Shown in pieces: positions 26,727-35,247 of a DNA stretch of 64,000 bases. The DNA comes from Chitinivibrio alkaliphilus ACht1 (lineage in GTDB: Bacteria; Fibrobacterota; Chitinivibrionia; Chitinivibrionales; Chitinivibrionaceae). How positions within the stretch are numbered: the stretch's first letter is position 1; the number at the start of each line of letters is the position of its first letter. Below the pieces are notes generated by a model. It was not told the origin of the DNA, made no database searches, and was given only the letters and a program-made list of their open reading frames with translations. Where the stretch lies: assembly GCF_000474745.1 (NCBI RefSeq), contig NZ_ASJR01000002.1, positions 62,001 to 126,000 of the forward strand, read 5' to 3'. Both the position numbers and the translations under genes were made by a program.

Positions 26727-27578
26727 GTGCTCACAAAAAAAACGGTTCTGCTTCGAGTAAAGTTACTCCGTAATGAGGGAAAACGGAAACGGCGCATCCT
26801 GCGAAACCTCTTTCTATTTTCTCTCTTTTTGGTTCTTTTGGGGGTTCGTTTCTGGATTCTACCCACTCTTTCACAGGAGAAAGAGCGGGTCTCCTTTCGT
26901 GAACGTAACCTTCATAAGCGCGTTGAGACCTTGGCTTATCGCACTGAATCCGTGGGGCGTCTTAAAGCAGATATTGGTGCGGAGATTTCATCCTTGAAAG
27001 AACATAATTCCTGGCTTATGGTTTCGGATACGGCGGAGGATACCCGCACCGTACCATGGGATACGTCTCTATTTCGTGATATCCCCTTTCTTACTTCATA
27101 TGTTGATAGCCTCCACGGTGAGTTTGCTACCATTGCCCAGGCGATTTCAGAGGGGAATAATATCTTTTCTGATATTCCCGTTATAAAGCCCTTGCCTGAT
27201 TCTGTAAGATTTTATCAAACAAAGAGTTTTGGGACCTACAAAAGCCATTTTGATCATCGCGAACAGATGCATAACGGTGTTGATTATACTGCTCCCGTGG
27301 GGGCACCTGTCATTGCAACGGCGGGGGGAGTGGTGCGTGAAAGGGGAGAAGACTCTTTTTGGGGAAAGTATGTACGTATCCGACATAGCCAAGGTGTGGA
27401 AACTTTTTATGCTCATTTAGATGAGATCTTTGTGCGGCGCGGTCAGCGTGTGTCCAAGGGACATCGAATTGGGGCGCTTGGAGAGACGGGGTATTCCGTC
27501 GGCCCGCATGTTCATTATGAGGTACGGATACAAGGAACGCCCGTAGATCCTGAGGCCTATATGGTGTCCTATGAATAA
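26727..27578 (+). CDS. M23-family (LytM-like) peptidase, membrane anchored
   Basis: 283 residues. A basic cytoplasmic start, a single membrane helix (LFLFSLFLVLLGVRFWI) and a coiled-coil linker lead to a C-terminal LytM domain. The zinc-site motifs are in place: MHNGVDYTAPVGAPVIA (HxxxD), FYAHLDE, and GPHVHYEVR (HxH). All ligands are present, so it should be an active cross-link-cleaving endopeptidase in the periplasm. The start is GTG with AGGA eight bases upstream. It overlaps the next small gene by eight bases. Confidence 0.9.
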   Translation: MLTKKTVLLRVKLLRNEGKRKRRILRNLFLFSLFLVLLGVRFWILPTLSQEKERVSFRERNLHKRVETLAYRTESVGRLKADIGAEISSLKEHNSWLMVSDTAEDTRTVPWDTSLFRDIPFLTSYVDSLHGEFATIAQAISEGNNIFSDIPVIKPLPDSVRFYQTKSFGTYKSHFDHREQMHNGVDYTAPVGAPVIATAGGVVRERGEDSFWGKYVRIRHSQGVETFYAHLDEIFVRRGQRVSKGHRIGALGETGYSVGPHVHYEVRIQGTPVDPEAYMVSYE

Positions 27579-27867
27579 TCTCTGTGCCGTACTTCTCTGC
27601 CTTTGTATGAGTTATGGCGTTGCCATGGCCTCTTCTGATTCATCTCGAATGTCTGCAAAGGAGCAGGTTGTGGCGGGGGTAATTATCCTTGAAGACAATG
27701 CACGCTTTCTGACACCGGCTGACAAAGCACGGTTCCTACAGGCACTTCTTGATGTTACAGGACACTCTGTAACGGATGTGATAGATATATTACACCACTA
27801 TGATGACTCACCTGAACAATGGCTGCAATTGCTTGACCGTATCTTGCAGCAGATGGAGGATGAATAA
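27571..27867 (+). CDS. Small predicted secreted protein, unknown function
   Basis: 98 residues with an N-terminal hydrophobic signal (CAVLLCLCMSYGVAMA, likely cleavage near AMA-SSD). The short helical mature part ends HYDDSPEQWLQLLDRILQQMEDE. No family recognised. It overlaps the end of the M23 peptidase gene and is two bases from the glycosyltransferase start, so it is certainly in the same transcript; it might be a partner or regulator of the peptidase. Confidence 0.7.
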   Translation: MNNLCAVLLCLCMSYGVAMASSDSSRMSAKEQVVAGVIILEDNARFLTPADKARFLQALLDVTGHSVTDVIDILHHYDDSPEQWLQLLDRILQQMEDE

Positions 27868-27869
27868 TA

Positions 27870-29027
27870 ATGGATCTACTGTTTTATACATCTCTTTTCT
27901 TTTTTTTCCATGCCTATGTTTTTTTTCCGCGTGGTATGAACTGGTTGGGGAAACGCTGGAAAAAAGGGATCGCCCGAGACGATACGTTTCTGCCCACGGT
28001 GTCTCTTTTTATTCCCGCCTACAATGAAGAGAAGGTGATTGCGGAGAAACTGGAAAACACTCTTTCCTTGGAGTATCCTCGGGAAAAACTGGAAATTCTG
28101 GTTTGTTCAGATAAGAGCAGCGACCGGACCAACGAGATAGTGACGACGTACGCAGAGAAGTACCCATCCATTACCTTTCATGCCTATACAGAGCGAAGTG
28201 GGAAAACGGGGATGATTAATAAGGCTGTCCCCGATGCACGGGGAGATATCATCGTTTTATCTGATGCTAATACCATGTACGAAACAAAGGCTCTTCGCAC
28301 AATTGTATCGGCCTTTGCCGCCCCTGATATAGGGGCTGTGTTAGGGGCCTTGCGTCTCTATGTCCCCCGCGGAGTACAGGGGTTGAAAAAGGAAGTTACC
28401 TATCGTCAGAGTGAAGCCAATATCAAATATGGTGAAGGTCTTTTTGGGTATGCCATGGGTGCTTTCGGTGGGTTTTATGCCATACGAAAAGCATATTTTC
28501 AGCCTTTACCAGCCAATGCGTATTCCAATGATGATTTTCTGATTCCCGTGCGCATGATTCAGAAGGGGCTTCGGGTTATCTTTGATCCTGAGGCTCGTGC
28601 GTACGAAGAAACCGGTGAGACTCTTTCAGAGGAGTTTTCTCGTCGTGTACGAATTGGAGCGGGGAATTATCAATCTTTCTCACTCTTACCCCGAATGCTA
28701 TCGCCACTTCATCCACTTCGATTGTTCTTTTATCTCTCTCATAAGGTGTTGCGCTGGTTTTCTCCGTTCCTCCTTGTAAGTATGTTTGTGTCCAATATGC
28801 TTCTGCTTCAGCAACCGCATTTTGTGACAATTTTTATGGGACAACTCCTGTTCTATATTCTTGCGGGTGTCGGGTGGCTCTGTTACCGGTGTGGCATATC
28901 AATTCCGTTATTGTCATCGCTTGCGCATTTTGTTTCTATGAATATAGCCCTGCTTTTTGGTTTTTTCCGATTCTGTCGGGGCATAAAAAGTGCGACATGG
29001 TCCAGCACAGAAAGGGGAAATGCATGA
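27870..29027 (+). CDS. Membrane glycosyltransferase, family 2
   Basis: 385 residues with a GT-A fold. An N-terminal helix precedes SLFIPAYNEEKVIAEKLENTL, then CSDKSSDRTNEI, VLSDANTMYE (the DxD-like metal site is DAN) and YAMGAFGGFYAIRKAYF. The acceptor-side motif region FSRRVRIGAGNYQSF stands in the place of QxxRW. Three C-terminal helices follow. It resembles processive or polyprenyl-linked GT2 enzymes that build extracellular polysaccharide. It overlaps the formyltransferase gene by four bases (ATGA). Confidence 0.88.
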   Translation: MDLLFYTSLFFFFHAYVFFPRGMNWLGKRWKKGIARDDTFLPTVSLFIPAYNEEKVIAEKLENTLSLEYPREKLEILVCSDKSSDRTNEIVTTYAEKYPSITFHAYTERSGKTGMINKAVPDARGDIIVLSDANTMYETKALRTIVSAFAAPDIGAVLGALRLYVPRGVQGLKKEVTYRQSEANIKYGEGLFGYAMGAFGGFYAIRKAYFQPLPANAYSNDDFLIPVRMIQKGLRVIFDPEARAYEETGETLSEEFSRRVRIGAGNYQSFSLLPRMLSPLHPLRLFFYLSHKVLRWFSPFLLVSMFVSNMLLLQQPHFVTIFMGQLLFYILAGVGWLCYRCGISIPLLSSLAHFVSMNIALLFGFFRFCRGIKSATWSSTERGNA

Positions 29028-29773
29028 GAGTAGCCGTAATCACGGAGGAAGACCTTTTCTATGTGCGTGAGTTTTTTTGTGAGTTCCTTCCCCGCGCACG
29101 TCATAGTGAGTACGAGATTTGTGGGGTCACAATTCTTCCGGCGTTCAATAAAGGTTCAACCTGGGCGTTGGCACGACAGATGTATGGATTCTATGGTATG
29201 CGTGATTTTATCCGTATGGGGTGTGCCTATGCATATCGAAAGTTTCGTAAGAAGACAATACGTTCCCTGGTTGAGCAGGAACGTATTCCCTGTATCGATG
29301 TTGCATCGGTTCATAGTGAAGCGTATCTCTCGTGGCTTAAGGACGAAAAAATAGATGTCCTTGTATCTGTGGCTGCACCGGTTATCTTTAAAAAAGAACT
29401 CTTAGGGATTCCTCCACGGGGATGTCTCAATTCTCATTCCGCTCTTTTGCCGGAAAACCGTGGAATGATGCCCGTATTTTGGGCTTTATATAAGGATGCC
29501 CCCGAACTTGGTGTAACGATTCATACAATGGAAGAAGAGGTTGATCGGGGACATATGCTTGTGCAGGAACGTGTCCCCATCGGGCAGGAGAGTTTAGATG
29601 AGATGATCCGTAAAACAAAGAAAATTAGTGCACGTCTCATGGATCACGTTCTTGCTCAGATGGTTCATGAGGATGTGGTTGGAACTCCCATTCCAGCGGG
29701 AGGATCTTATCAAACATTTCCGACTCCAGAGGAAGTGCGGGATTTTAAGAAAAAGGGAAAACGGTTGCTCTAA
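29024..29773 (+). CDS. Formyltransferase-fold enzyme (methionyl-tRNA/ArnA/PurN-like)
   Basis: 249 residues ending in a formyltransferase catalytic domain. The segment CLNSHSALLPENRGMMPVFWAL carries the Asn and His, and VDRGHMLVQE carries the Asp, of the N-H-D catalytic triad used by folate-dependent formyltransferases. The N-terminal half (MRVAVITEEDLFYVREFF) fits the Rossmann-like folate-binding part. Given the glycosyltransferase and deacetylase neighbours, it probably formylates an amino sugar on a surface glycan instead of tRNA. The ATG at 29024 overlaps the previous stop and its stop overlaps the next ATG. Confidence 0.8.
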   Translation: MRVAVITEEDLFYVREFFCEFLPRARHSEYEICGVTILPAFNKGSTWALARQMYGFYGMRDFIRMGCAYAYRKFRKKTIRSLVEQERIPCIDVASVHSEAYLSWLKDEKIDVLVSVAAPVIFKKELLGIPPRGCLNSHSALLPENRGMMPVFWALYKDAPELGVTIHTMEEEVDRGHMLVQERVPIGQESLDEMIRKTKKISARLMDHVLAQMVHEDVVGTPIPAGGSYQTFPTPEEVRDFKKKGKRLL

Positions 29774-30603
29774 TGACCTGTATGCATGCCCTCTCCATAG
29801 ATCTTGAAGATTGGTTTATGGTGCAAAATTTTGCCAATCGATACTCCCATGCCGACTGGGATCGTCTTGAGCTTCGTGTTGCTGCAAATACGGCGAAGCT
29901 TTTGGATCTCTTTGATGAATGTGGAGTGCGGGCGACTTTTTTTGTTCTGGGGTGGATTGCACACCGCCTGCCGGATTTGATCACTGAGATAGAGCATCGT
30001 GGTCATGAGATCGGTACACATGGCTATGGACATGAGCGCGTGATTGACTTGGGACCGGAGGCATTTCGCAGAGATCTCTTTGTCTCCCTCGAGCACCTTG
30101 CTAGATGTGCGAAAAATCCAATTATCGGATTCCGTGCCCCGTCTTTTTCAGTTGATCCTACGCAAGACTGGATCTTTAAAACACTCTCTGATGCGGGAAT
30201 TCTCTACGACTCGTCCTTGTTTCCTGTGCCCTTTCATCCAGATTACGCCAATGCGGGGGTTCCCTTAGAGCCATACGAGATACGTCAAGGCCTGATGGAA
30301 TTTCCCATGACCTGTATTCCGCGCTTTGGCATGAATATTCCCTGTAGTGGCGGTGGGTATTTCCGTATGTTTCCCTATCAGTGGTTTAAATATGGATTCC
30401 GCCATTGCGAAAAACACGGCCGACCAGGTGTGTTTTATCTACATCCGTGGGAGATAGATCCGGGGCAGCCTCGTGTTACGGGACTACCTCTTTCAAAAAG
30501 GTTTCGCCACTATGTGAATCAGCATAAAACCTATCCACGGTTACGGAGATTATTGCACGATTTCTCTTTTTCTCCCCTAAAAGATGTATTGGAGCTGGGA
30601 TAA
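29773..30603 (+). CDS. Polysaccharide deacetylase, XrtA/PEP-CTERM-locus (DUF3473) type
   Basis: 276 residues of carbohydrate esterase family 4. Motif 1 is SIDLEDWF, motif 2 is EIGTHGYGHERV, then FRAPSFSVDP, and the C-terminal GGGYFRMFPYQWFKYGF plus YLHPWEID match the DUF3473 extension typical of deacetylases in exosortase/PEP-CTERM exopolysaccharide loci. It would remove acetyl groups from N-acetyl sugars. No exosortase is visible in this window. A TAATG overlap couples it to the formyltransferase, and another (TAATGA) couples it to the aldo/keto reductase. Confidence 0.88.
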   Translation: MTCMHALSIDLEDWFMVQNFANRYSHADWDRLELRVAANTAKLLDLFDECGVRATFFVLGWIAHRLPDLITEIEHRGHEIGTHGYGHERVIDLGPEAFRRDLFVSLEHLARCAKNPIIGFRAPSFSVDPTQDWIFKTLSDAGILYDSSLFPVPFHPDYANAGVPLEPYEIRQGLMEFPMTCIPRFGMNIPCSGGGYFRMFPYQWFKYGFRHCEKHGRPGVFYLHPWEIDPGQPRVTGLPLSKRFRHYVNQHKTYPRLRRLLHDFSFSPLKDVLELG

Positions 30604-31568
30604 TGAAGTACAGACTCCTTGGGAAAACAGGTATCGAAATCTCTGAGATAGGCCTTGGCTGTTGGGCCCTTGGTGGGCCGAATTGGCATGGCGGATACCC
30701 CAATGGGTGGGCTCCCTGTGATGAATCAGAGGTGCGTAAAGGTGTTTCCTATGCTCTTGATCACGGGGTAACCCATTTTGATACTGCTGATGTGTACGGT
30801 GATGGACGGGCAGAACGCCTTCTGGCCCTATGCCTGGGGAAGCGGACGAGGGATGTGGTTATTGCCAGTAAGGTGGGGTGGTTCCGTGGAACTGGTGAGC
30901 ATGCCTACACCCCCCTTAATATTCGTCACCAATGTGAGCAGTCACTCATGAATTTACAACGTGAAGTGATAGATCTGTACTATTTTCATCATGGAGATTT
31001 CGGTCCAGATGATGTGTATTTGGATGATGCCGTTGCGGAGATGCGGAAGCTACAGGAAGAAGGAAAAATTCGTGCCATTGGTCAATCGGCCTACTCGCAA
31101 AAAGATTTTAAGCGCCTTTTTCCTGTCGTACAGCCCGATGTCTGCCAAAGTTGGGCGCATATGATGGATTACCATTTTATAGAGAAGAATAGTGATCTTA
31201 TGCAATTATGTGAGCGGTATGATTGCTCCTTCGTAGGGTTTTCGCCCTTGAACCAAGGGTTGTTGCTACATAAGTATCGGCCGGAAAACCCTCCCGTCTT
31301 CGGTGAAGGAGACCATCGCCGTGGACAAAAGAAATTCATGAAGAAATCCCTTGAACAAGTAACTGCCGCCATGCAGCAGATTGAACATCGTTTTGGTACA
31401 ACTCCAGAAGAGTTAAGTCGTGTGGCCTTGCAGTTTGTATTGTATCATAAAAATGTTGCAGGGGTTATCCCAGGGTTTCGTACTCTGCAACACGTACAAC
31501 AAAATATACACTATGCTGATTCTCCCCTTACACGGGATGATATTGCTTATGTGTATAAAAATTTTTAG
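30603..31568 (+). CDS. Aldo/keto reductase
   Basis: 321 residues with an (alpha/beta)8 fold. The sequence shows LGKTGIEISEIGLGCWALGG, THFDTADVYGDGRAERLL (the catalytic Asp and Tyr), VVIASKVG (catalytic Lys) and YYFHHGDF (catalytic His). The substrate is unknown. As the last gene in the chain GT2, formyltransferase, deacetylase, it may act on a sugar or an aldehyde made in glycan synthesis. Confident as to superfamily only. Confidence 0.9.
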   Translation: MKYRLLGKTGIEISEIGLGCWALGGPNWHGGYPNGWAPCDESEVRKGVSYALDHGVTHFDTADVYGDGRAERLLALCLGKRTRDVVIASKVGWFRGTGEHAYTPLNIRHQCEQSLMNLQREVIDLYYFHHGDFGPDDVYLDDAVAEMRKLQEEGKIRAIGQSAYSQKDFKRLFPVVQPDVCQSWAHMMDYHFIEKNSDLMQLCERYDCSFVGFSPLNQGLLLHKYRPENPPVFGEGDHRRGQKKFMKKSLEQVTAAMQQIEHRFGTTPEELSRVALQFVLYHKNVAGVIPGFRTLQHVQQNIHYADSPLTRDDIAYVYKNF

Positions 31569-31589
31569 CGTAGAAAGGTTCTGCCGGTA

Positions 31590-33527
31590 ATGAATTACAG
31601 AGGATTAGAACTCGATAAATTTCAGGAAGACGCAATTCAGGCTATTGAAGAGAATACTTCCGTCTTAGTATCTGCCCCAACGGGGTGTGGAAAAACAATT
31701 GTAGCAGAGTATGCCGTAGAAAAAGTGATTAACGAGGGGGGACGGGTTGTTTATACAGCGCCGATCAAAGCCCTTTCAAATCAGAAGTATCGCGATTTTA
31801 AACTGCGATTTGGCGATGATGCTGTGGGCATCCATACGGGAGATCTTTCTATTAATCCTGATGGTCAGATTTTGGTGATGACCACGGAAATCTTTCGGAA
31901 TATGATTCTTGAGGGGGCTCAACGCCTTGAAAATGTGCGGTATACAGTTTTCGATGAAGTTCACTTTATCGATGATGAAGAGCGGGGGACCGTGTGGGAG
32001 GAATCAATTATTCTTGCACCAAAACATATCCGTTTTGTCTGTCTCTCAGCGACAGTTCCAAATATTGATCGCTTGGCAGAATGGATGGAGGTTGTTCGTG
32101 AACAGAAAATTGCCGTGGTATGTGAGACGGAACGTCCTGTTCCCCTTAAGATGCACCTTTTCAGTGCAAAATATGGGCCGGTTTCTTTTGATCTGCTCAA
32201 AGAGCGGTACGTCAAAAATCCCAAGCAACGCAAACGGTTTCGGTTTCGCAAGCCCTCTCCGAAACGATTAATCAAAAATATCGTCCGAAAAGAGCGTGAT
32301 CCCATACTGTATTTTGTGTTTAATCGCAAAGGGTGCGAAGAAAATGCCCGTCGTATGGCCGTGCTCAACCTTCTTTCCGATGAAGAACAGGTGGAGCTTG
32401 ATACCATGGTTGACACCTTAATTCATATGTATCAAATTGAAGATTACAGCCGTTTGGACAATATGGAGCGGTTATGGCGCCGTGGTATTGCCTATCACCA
32501 TGCCGGAATATTGCCTGCGGCAAAGGAAATTGTAGAACGATTGTTTGCCACGGGACTTATCAAGCTTCTTTTTTGTACGGAGACCTTTGCCCTTGGGGTG
32601 AATATGCCTGCTCGAACGGTTGTGTTTGATGATGTCGAGAAATTTAACGGCGTGGAGTTCCAATATCTGAGTAATCGTTCCTTTCAGCAGATGGCAGGAA
32701 GAGCAGGACGGCGCGGCTTAGATGATATTGGCCATGTCTACTGTCATATTATCCCTGAAACAGTTGAAGAAAAAGAAATAAAACGACTTTTCTACACAGA
32801 GAGTGAACAAGTAGAAAGTCGTTTCTTTGCATCATATTCGACAATTCTTAGCTTGTATAGTCGGTTTGGAGAAGAGGCCTTTGTTCTTTTCCGAAAAAGC
32901 TTGCGTAACTTTGTAAAAGGGACGTTTCACTTATCTGCGTCATATAAAAAAGAGGAAGATCAGATTCGTCGCCGCGTACGTTTTCTTCAGAAAAACGGCT
33001 ATCTTGACGGACAAAATCTCACTCCCAAAGGTCGCCTTGCCTCTTTGGTAAACGGCTATGAGATACAGGCGGCAGAACTCTATTATCGACGTATCTTTGA
33101 TGCTCTTTCGCCGCAGGAAATCTGTGTTGTTTTGGGAGCACTCATTACAGAAAGCAGAAAAAAAGATGGGCCACTCAGTGATTTTGAGATAACCACTGAT
33201 GGCGGTAAGATTATTCGTAAACTACGGCAGAAAGAGTTGAAAGAGGGGATTAAAGATCCTATTCCTGAACTTGATTATCGTTTGGCAGCGCCAATCTTAT
33301 CTTGGGTAAATGGCGGCAGCCTCGGAGACCTTCTTGCCTTTGGGGTACCCGAGGGAGATCTGATTCGTGTATTGCGTATGGTTGTTCAGTTAATCCGGGC
33401 CATTAAAGCAAATATTGAAGATCCGGTTACCATTGAGAAATTGGCAGAATGCAGATTGCTGATTAATCGTGGTGTCGTAGATGCAGAGGCAGAACTGAAG
33501 GTTGAAAGTACTCCCCTTGATATATAG
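31590..33527 (+). CDS. Ski2-like DExH-box helicase
   Basis: 645 residues with both RecA-like helicase domains. Walker A is SAPTGCGKTIVAEY; motif Ia TAPIKALSNQKYRDF; the DEVH box is VFDEVHFIDDEERG; motif III is LSATVPN; motif VI is QMAGRAGRRGLDDIG, preceded by AYHHAGILPAAKEIVERLF and TETFALGVNMPARTVVF. The form closely resembles eukaryotic Mtr4/Ski2 and actinobacterial HelY-type RNA helicases. It likely unwinds structured RNA, with no exosome-like partner visible nearby. It starts 21 bases after the reductase and ends just before a cupin gene. Confidence 0.93.
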   Translation: MNYRGLELDKFQEDAIQAIEENTSVLVSAPTGCGKTIVAEYAVEKVINEGGRVVYTAPIKALSNQKYRDFKLRFGDDAVGIHTGDLSINPDGQILVMTTEIFRNMILEGAQRLENVRYTVFDEVHFIDDEERGTVWEESIILAPKHIRFVCLSATVPNIDRLAEWMEVVREQKIAVVCETERPVPLKMHLFSAKYGPVSFDLLKERYVKNPKQRKRFRFRKPSPKRLIKNIVRKERDPILYFVFNRKGCEENARRMAVLNLLSDEEQVELDTMVDTLIHMYQIEDYSRLDNMERLWRRGIAYHHAGILPAAKEIVERLFATGLIKLLFCTETFALGVNMPARTVVFDDVEKFNGVEFQYLSNRSFQQMAGRAGRRGLDDIGHVYCHIIPETVEEKEIKRLFYTESEQVESRFFASYSTILSLYSRFGEEAFVLFRKSLRNFVKGTFHLSASYKKEEDQIRRRVRFLQKNGYLDGQNLTPKGRLASLVNGYEIQAAELYYRRIFDALSPQEICVVLGALITESRKKDGPLSDFEITTDGGKIIRKLRQKELKEGIKDPIPELDYRLAAPILSWVNGGSLGDLLAFGVPEGDLIRVLRMVVQLIRAIKANIEDPVTIEKLAECRLLINRGVVDAEAELKVESTPLDI

Positions 33528-33535
33528 GAGGTTCT

Positions 33536-33814
33536 ATGGCTGATAAGATTACAATTACGCGAAATCCCGCACGGGAAGAGCTTGATCGCATGGGCGTTTT
33601 TTCTTGGCCCATATGGGAAAAGGAAGTGTCTTGCTTTCCTTGGACCTACGATGCAGAGGAGGTCTGCTATATTCTCCAGGGCGCGGTGCGGGTTACCACG
33701 TCCCATGGAGAAGTGTTTTACATTGAAGCAGGTGATCTTGTCACTTTTCCACAAGGCCTTTCATGTGAGTGGGATATCACCGCGGATCTCAAAAAACATT
33801 ACTCCTTTGTGTAA
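33536..33814 (+). CDS. Small cupin-domain protein (DUF861-like)
   Basis: 92 residues forming one cupin barrel: SWPIWEKEVSCFPWTYDAEEVCYILQG, HGEVFYIEAGDLVTFPQGLSCEWDI. This is the EutQ/DUF861 type of short cupin. The typical His metal ligands are mostly absent (EEVCYILQG, FPQGLSCEWDI), so a catalytic role is uncertain. The 3' end overlaps the convergent lipoprotein gene by 16 bases. A good AGGAGG precedes the start. Confidence 0.85.
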   Translation: MADKITITRNPAREELDRMGVFSWPIWEKEVSCFPWTYDAEEVCYILQGAVRVTTSHGEVFYIEAGDLVTFPQGLSCEWDITADLKKHYSFV

Positions 33815-34344
33815 GGAATGCCCTCGCGTCTAAAGTACTCTTCTGCAGACTGCAGATAGGAATCATTTCCCGGTGCAACAATATGGCGCCGGGCAAAGAG
33901 GCGTCCACCGCTGTGTGCATCTCCCATATAGATTGTTGTATCCCGTGTGGCTCGTTTTCCCCGACGACCAAGGTCTTGTGCCCATTGTAGGGCATCAGCG
34001 TAAGCATAACTCAACTCATGTTGTACTGCAGAATCCCCCAATCGATACATATTGGCAATGGCCCACGTGAAATGCCACTGATCAAAGGATGTTTCGATAT
34101 TATCCTTATATGTAAAGTAGAGTTCTCCTATGCGAGCAGCCTCTTCAGCCGTGAGCTCTTGGTCTTTGATAACCCAAAATACTAAGCTGTTGCGTCGGTC
34201 GGTGCTTTGCATCATCTGTTCTGCCACAAGCAGAGTTTGCGAAATATCTATGTGTTCTACGCGAGCTTCCTGGCGTTCATGGGTCATATAGCGCATACAC
34301 GAGCTCAAAAACAGTACTGTAACTAACAGGTATAGTCGTCTCAT
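33799..34344 (-). CDS. Predicted lipoprotein, unknown function
   Basis: 181 residues starting MRRLYLLVTVLFLSSC, a type II signal peptide with lipobox LSSC. The mature part is helical, with VEHIDISQTLLVAEQMMQS, LTAEEAARIGELYFTYKDN and an end rich in charged residues. No family recognised. The aligned helix pairs could be tetratricopeptide-like, but no clear repeat is seen. Convergent overlap with the cupin gene. Confidence 0.7.
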   Translation of the reverse strand: MRRLYLLVTVLFLSSCMRYMTHERQEARVEHIDISQTLLVAEQMMQSTDRRNSLVFWVIKDQELTAEEAARIGELYFTYKDNIETSFDQWHFTWAIANMYRLGDSAVQHELSYAYADALQWAQDLGRRGKRATRDTTIYMGDAHSGGRLFARRHIVAPGNDSYLQSAEEYFRREGIPYTKE

Positions 34345-34410
34345 CTCTTCCTCCTCAGTATGGGTCTATTGTAATATATGTCATTGAGAGACGCGGAGGA
34401 GGAGGCTCCT

Positions 34411-35247
34411 TTACGGTAAAGAGATATGGTGTCCTTTTTTTATACGTATACGCCCTTTTTTATAGAGACTTCCCACGGTTTTTTTGAATGTTTTTTTGCT
34501 CATGGAAAAGGCGTTCTGAATAGACGCTGCATCACTTTTGTCATGATAGGGGAGCACCCCCCCCGGAGCAGCCTGCAATGCAGCGAGTATTTGCTGTTCT
34601 AACTCATCCCGTTGTCCTGCCGAAGCGGGGGCAAAGGTGAGATCAATCTTTCCATCATCTTGGACAACCTTTACCGTCGCCGTATAGGATGTTCCAACCG
34701 TAAGAAGAGAACTTTCCTGAGGAGGAAACATTCCACTCCATTGACCGTTTACTACCGCTAAGGCACCGTGAGGAGAAATATGATACACCATGGCTGATAC
34801 GTCTGCTGGTGTGGCAAGATCGCTCTCCGCCGGTTGTTGAAGATGTGGCCCGAGACGAGTTGTGCCGTAGAGGCGTCCCGTGTCATCGTCACGACAGAGG
34901 TATACCACGGCGGTTTCGTCTTTTTTTAGAGGTGAAAACATTTGGAAATACGGGATAAGGAGTTCCTTAGTAAGCCCCCAGTCGCAAAAGGCACCCATGG
35001 CGTTTACATCAGTGACGGTAAGGGGAGCAAATGTATGGAGTCGTAGGGCAGGAGTACGAAGGGTTGCCGTGGGACGATCCTCAGAATCGCAGTAGAGAAA
35101 CACGCGAAGTGTGTCATTTTCGGCAAGAGATTCGGGTGTCTCTGCACGGGGCAAGAGTACTTCCTCTCCCGACGTGGTGGTAAGAAATGTGCCAAAATCG
35201 GTAAACCGAGTAACCGTGAGGGAAGCATATTCACCTGTATGAATCAT
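34411..35247 (-). CDS. cvfB: CvfB-family S1-domain RNA-binding protein
   Basis: 278 residues with tandem S1-like segments: VTRFTDFGTFLTTTSGEEVLLP, LTVTDVNAMGAFCDWGLTKELLIPY and GTSYTATVKVVQDDGKIDLTFAP. A winged-helix-like tail follows (LPYHDKSDAASIQNAFSMSKKTFKKTVGSLYKKGRIRI). This arrangement is the CvfB/YitL family, thought to bind RNA and affect expression of virulence or stress genes in Firmicutes. Its start overlaps the stop of the DUF368 gene. Confidence 0.88.
   Translation of the reverse strand: MIHTGEYASLTVTRFTDFGTFLTTTSGEEVLLPRAETPESLAENDTLRVFLYCDSEDRPTATLRTPALRLHTFAPLTVTDVNAMGAFCDWGLTKELLIPYFQMFSPLKKDETAVVYLCRDDDTGRLYGTTRLGPHLQQPAESDLATPADVSAMVYHISPHGALAVVNGQWSGMFPPQESSLLTVGTSYTATVKVVQDDGKIDLTFAPASAGQRDELEQQILAALQAAPGGVLPYHDKSDAASIQNAFSMSKKTFKKTVGSLYKKGRIRIKKGHHISLP

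Noticed and set aside
34373-34425. GGAG/CTCC-rich stretch that might be a hairpin terminator after cvfB
   Set aside because: The stem is only four pairs and has no T tract.
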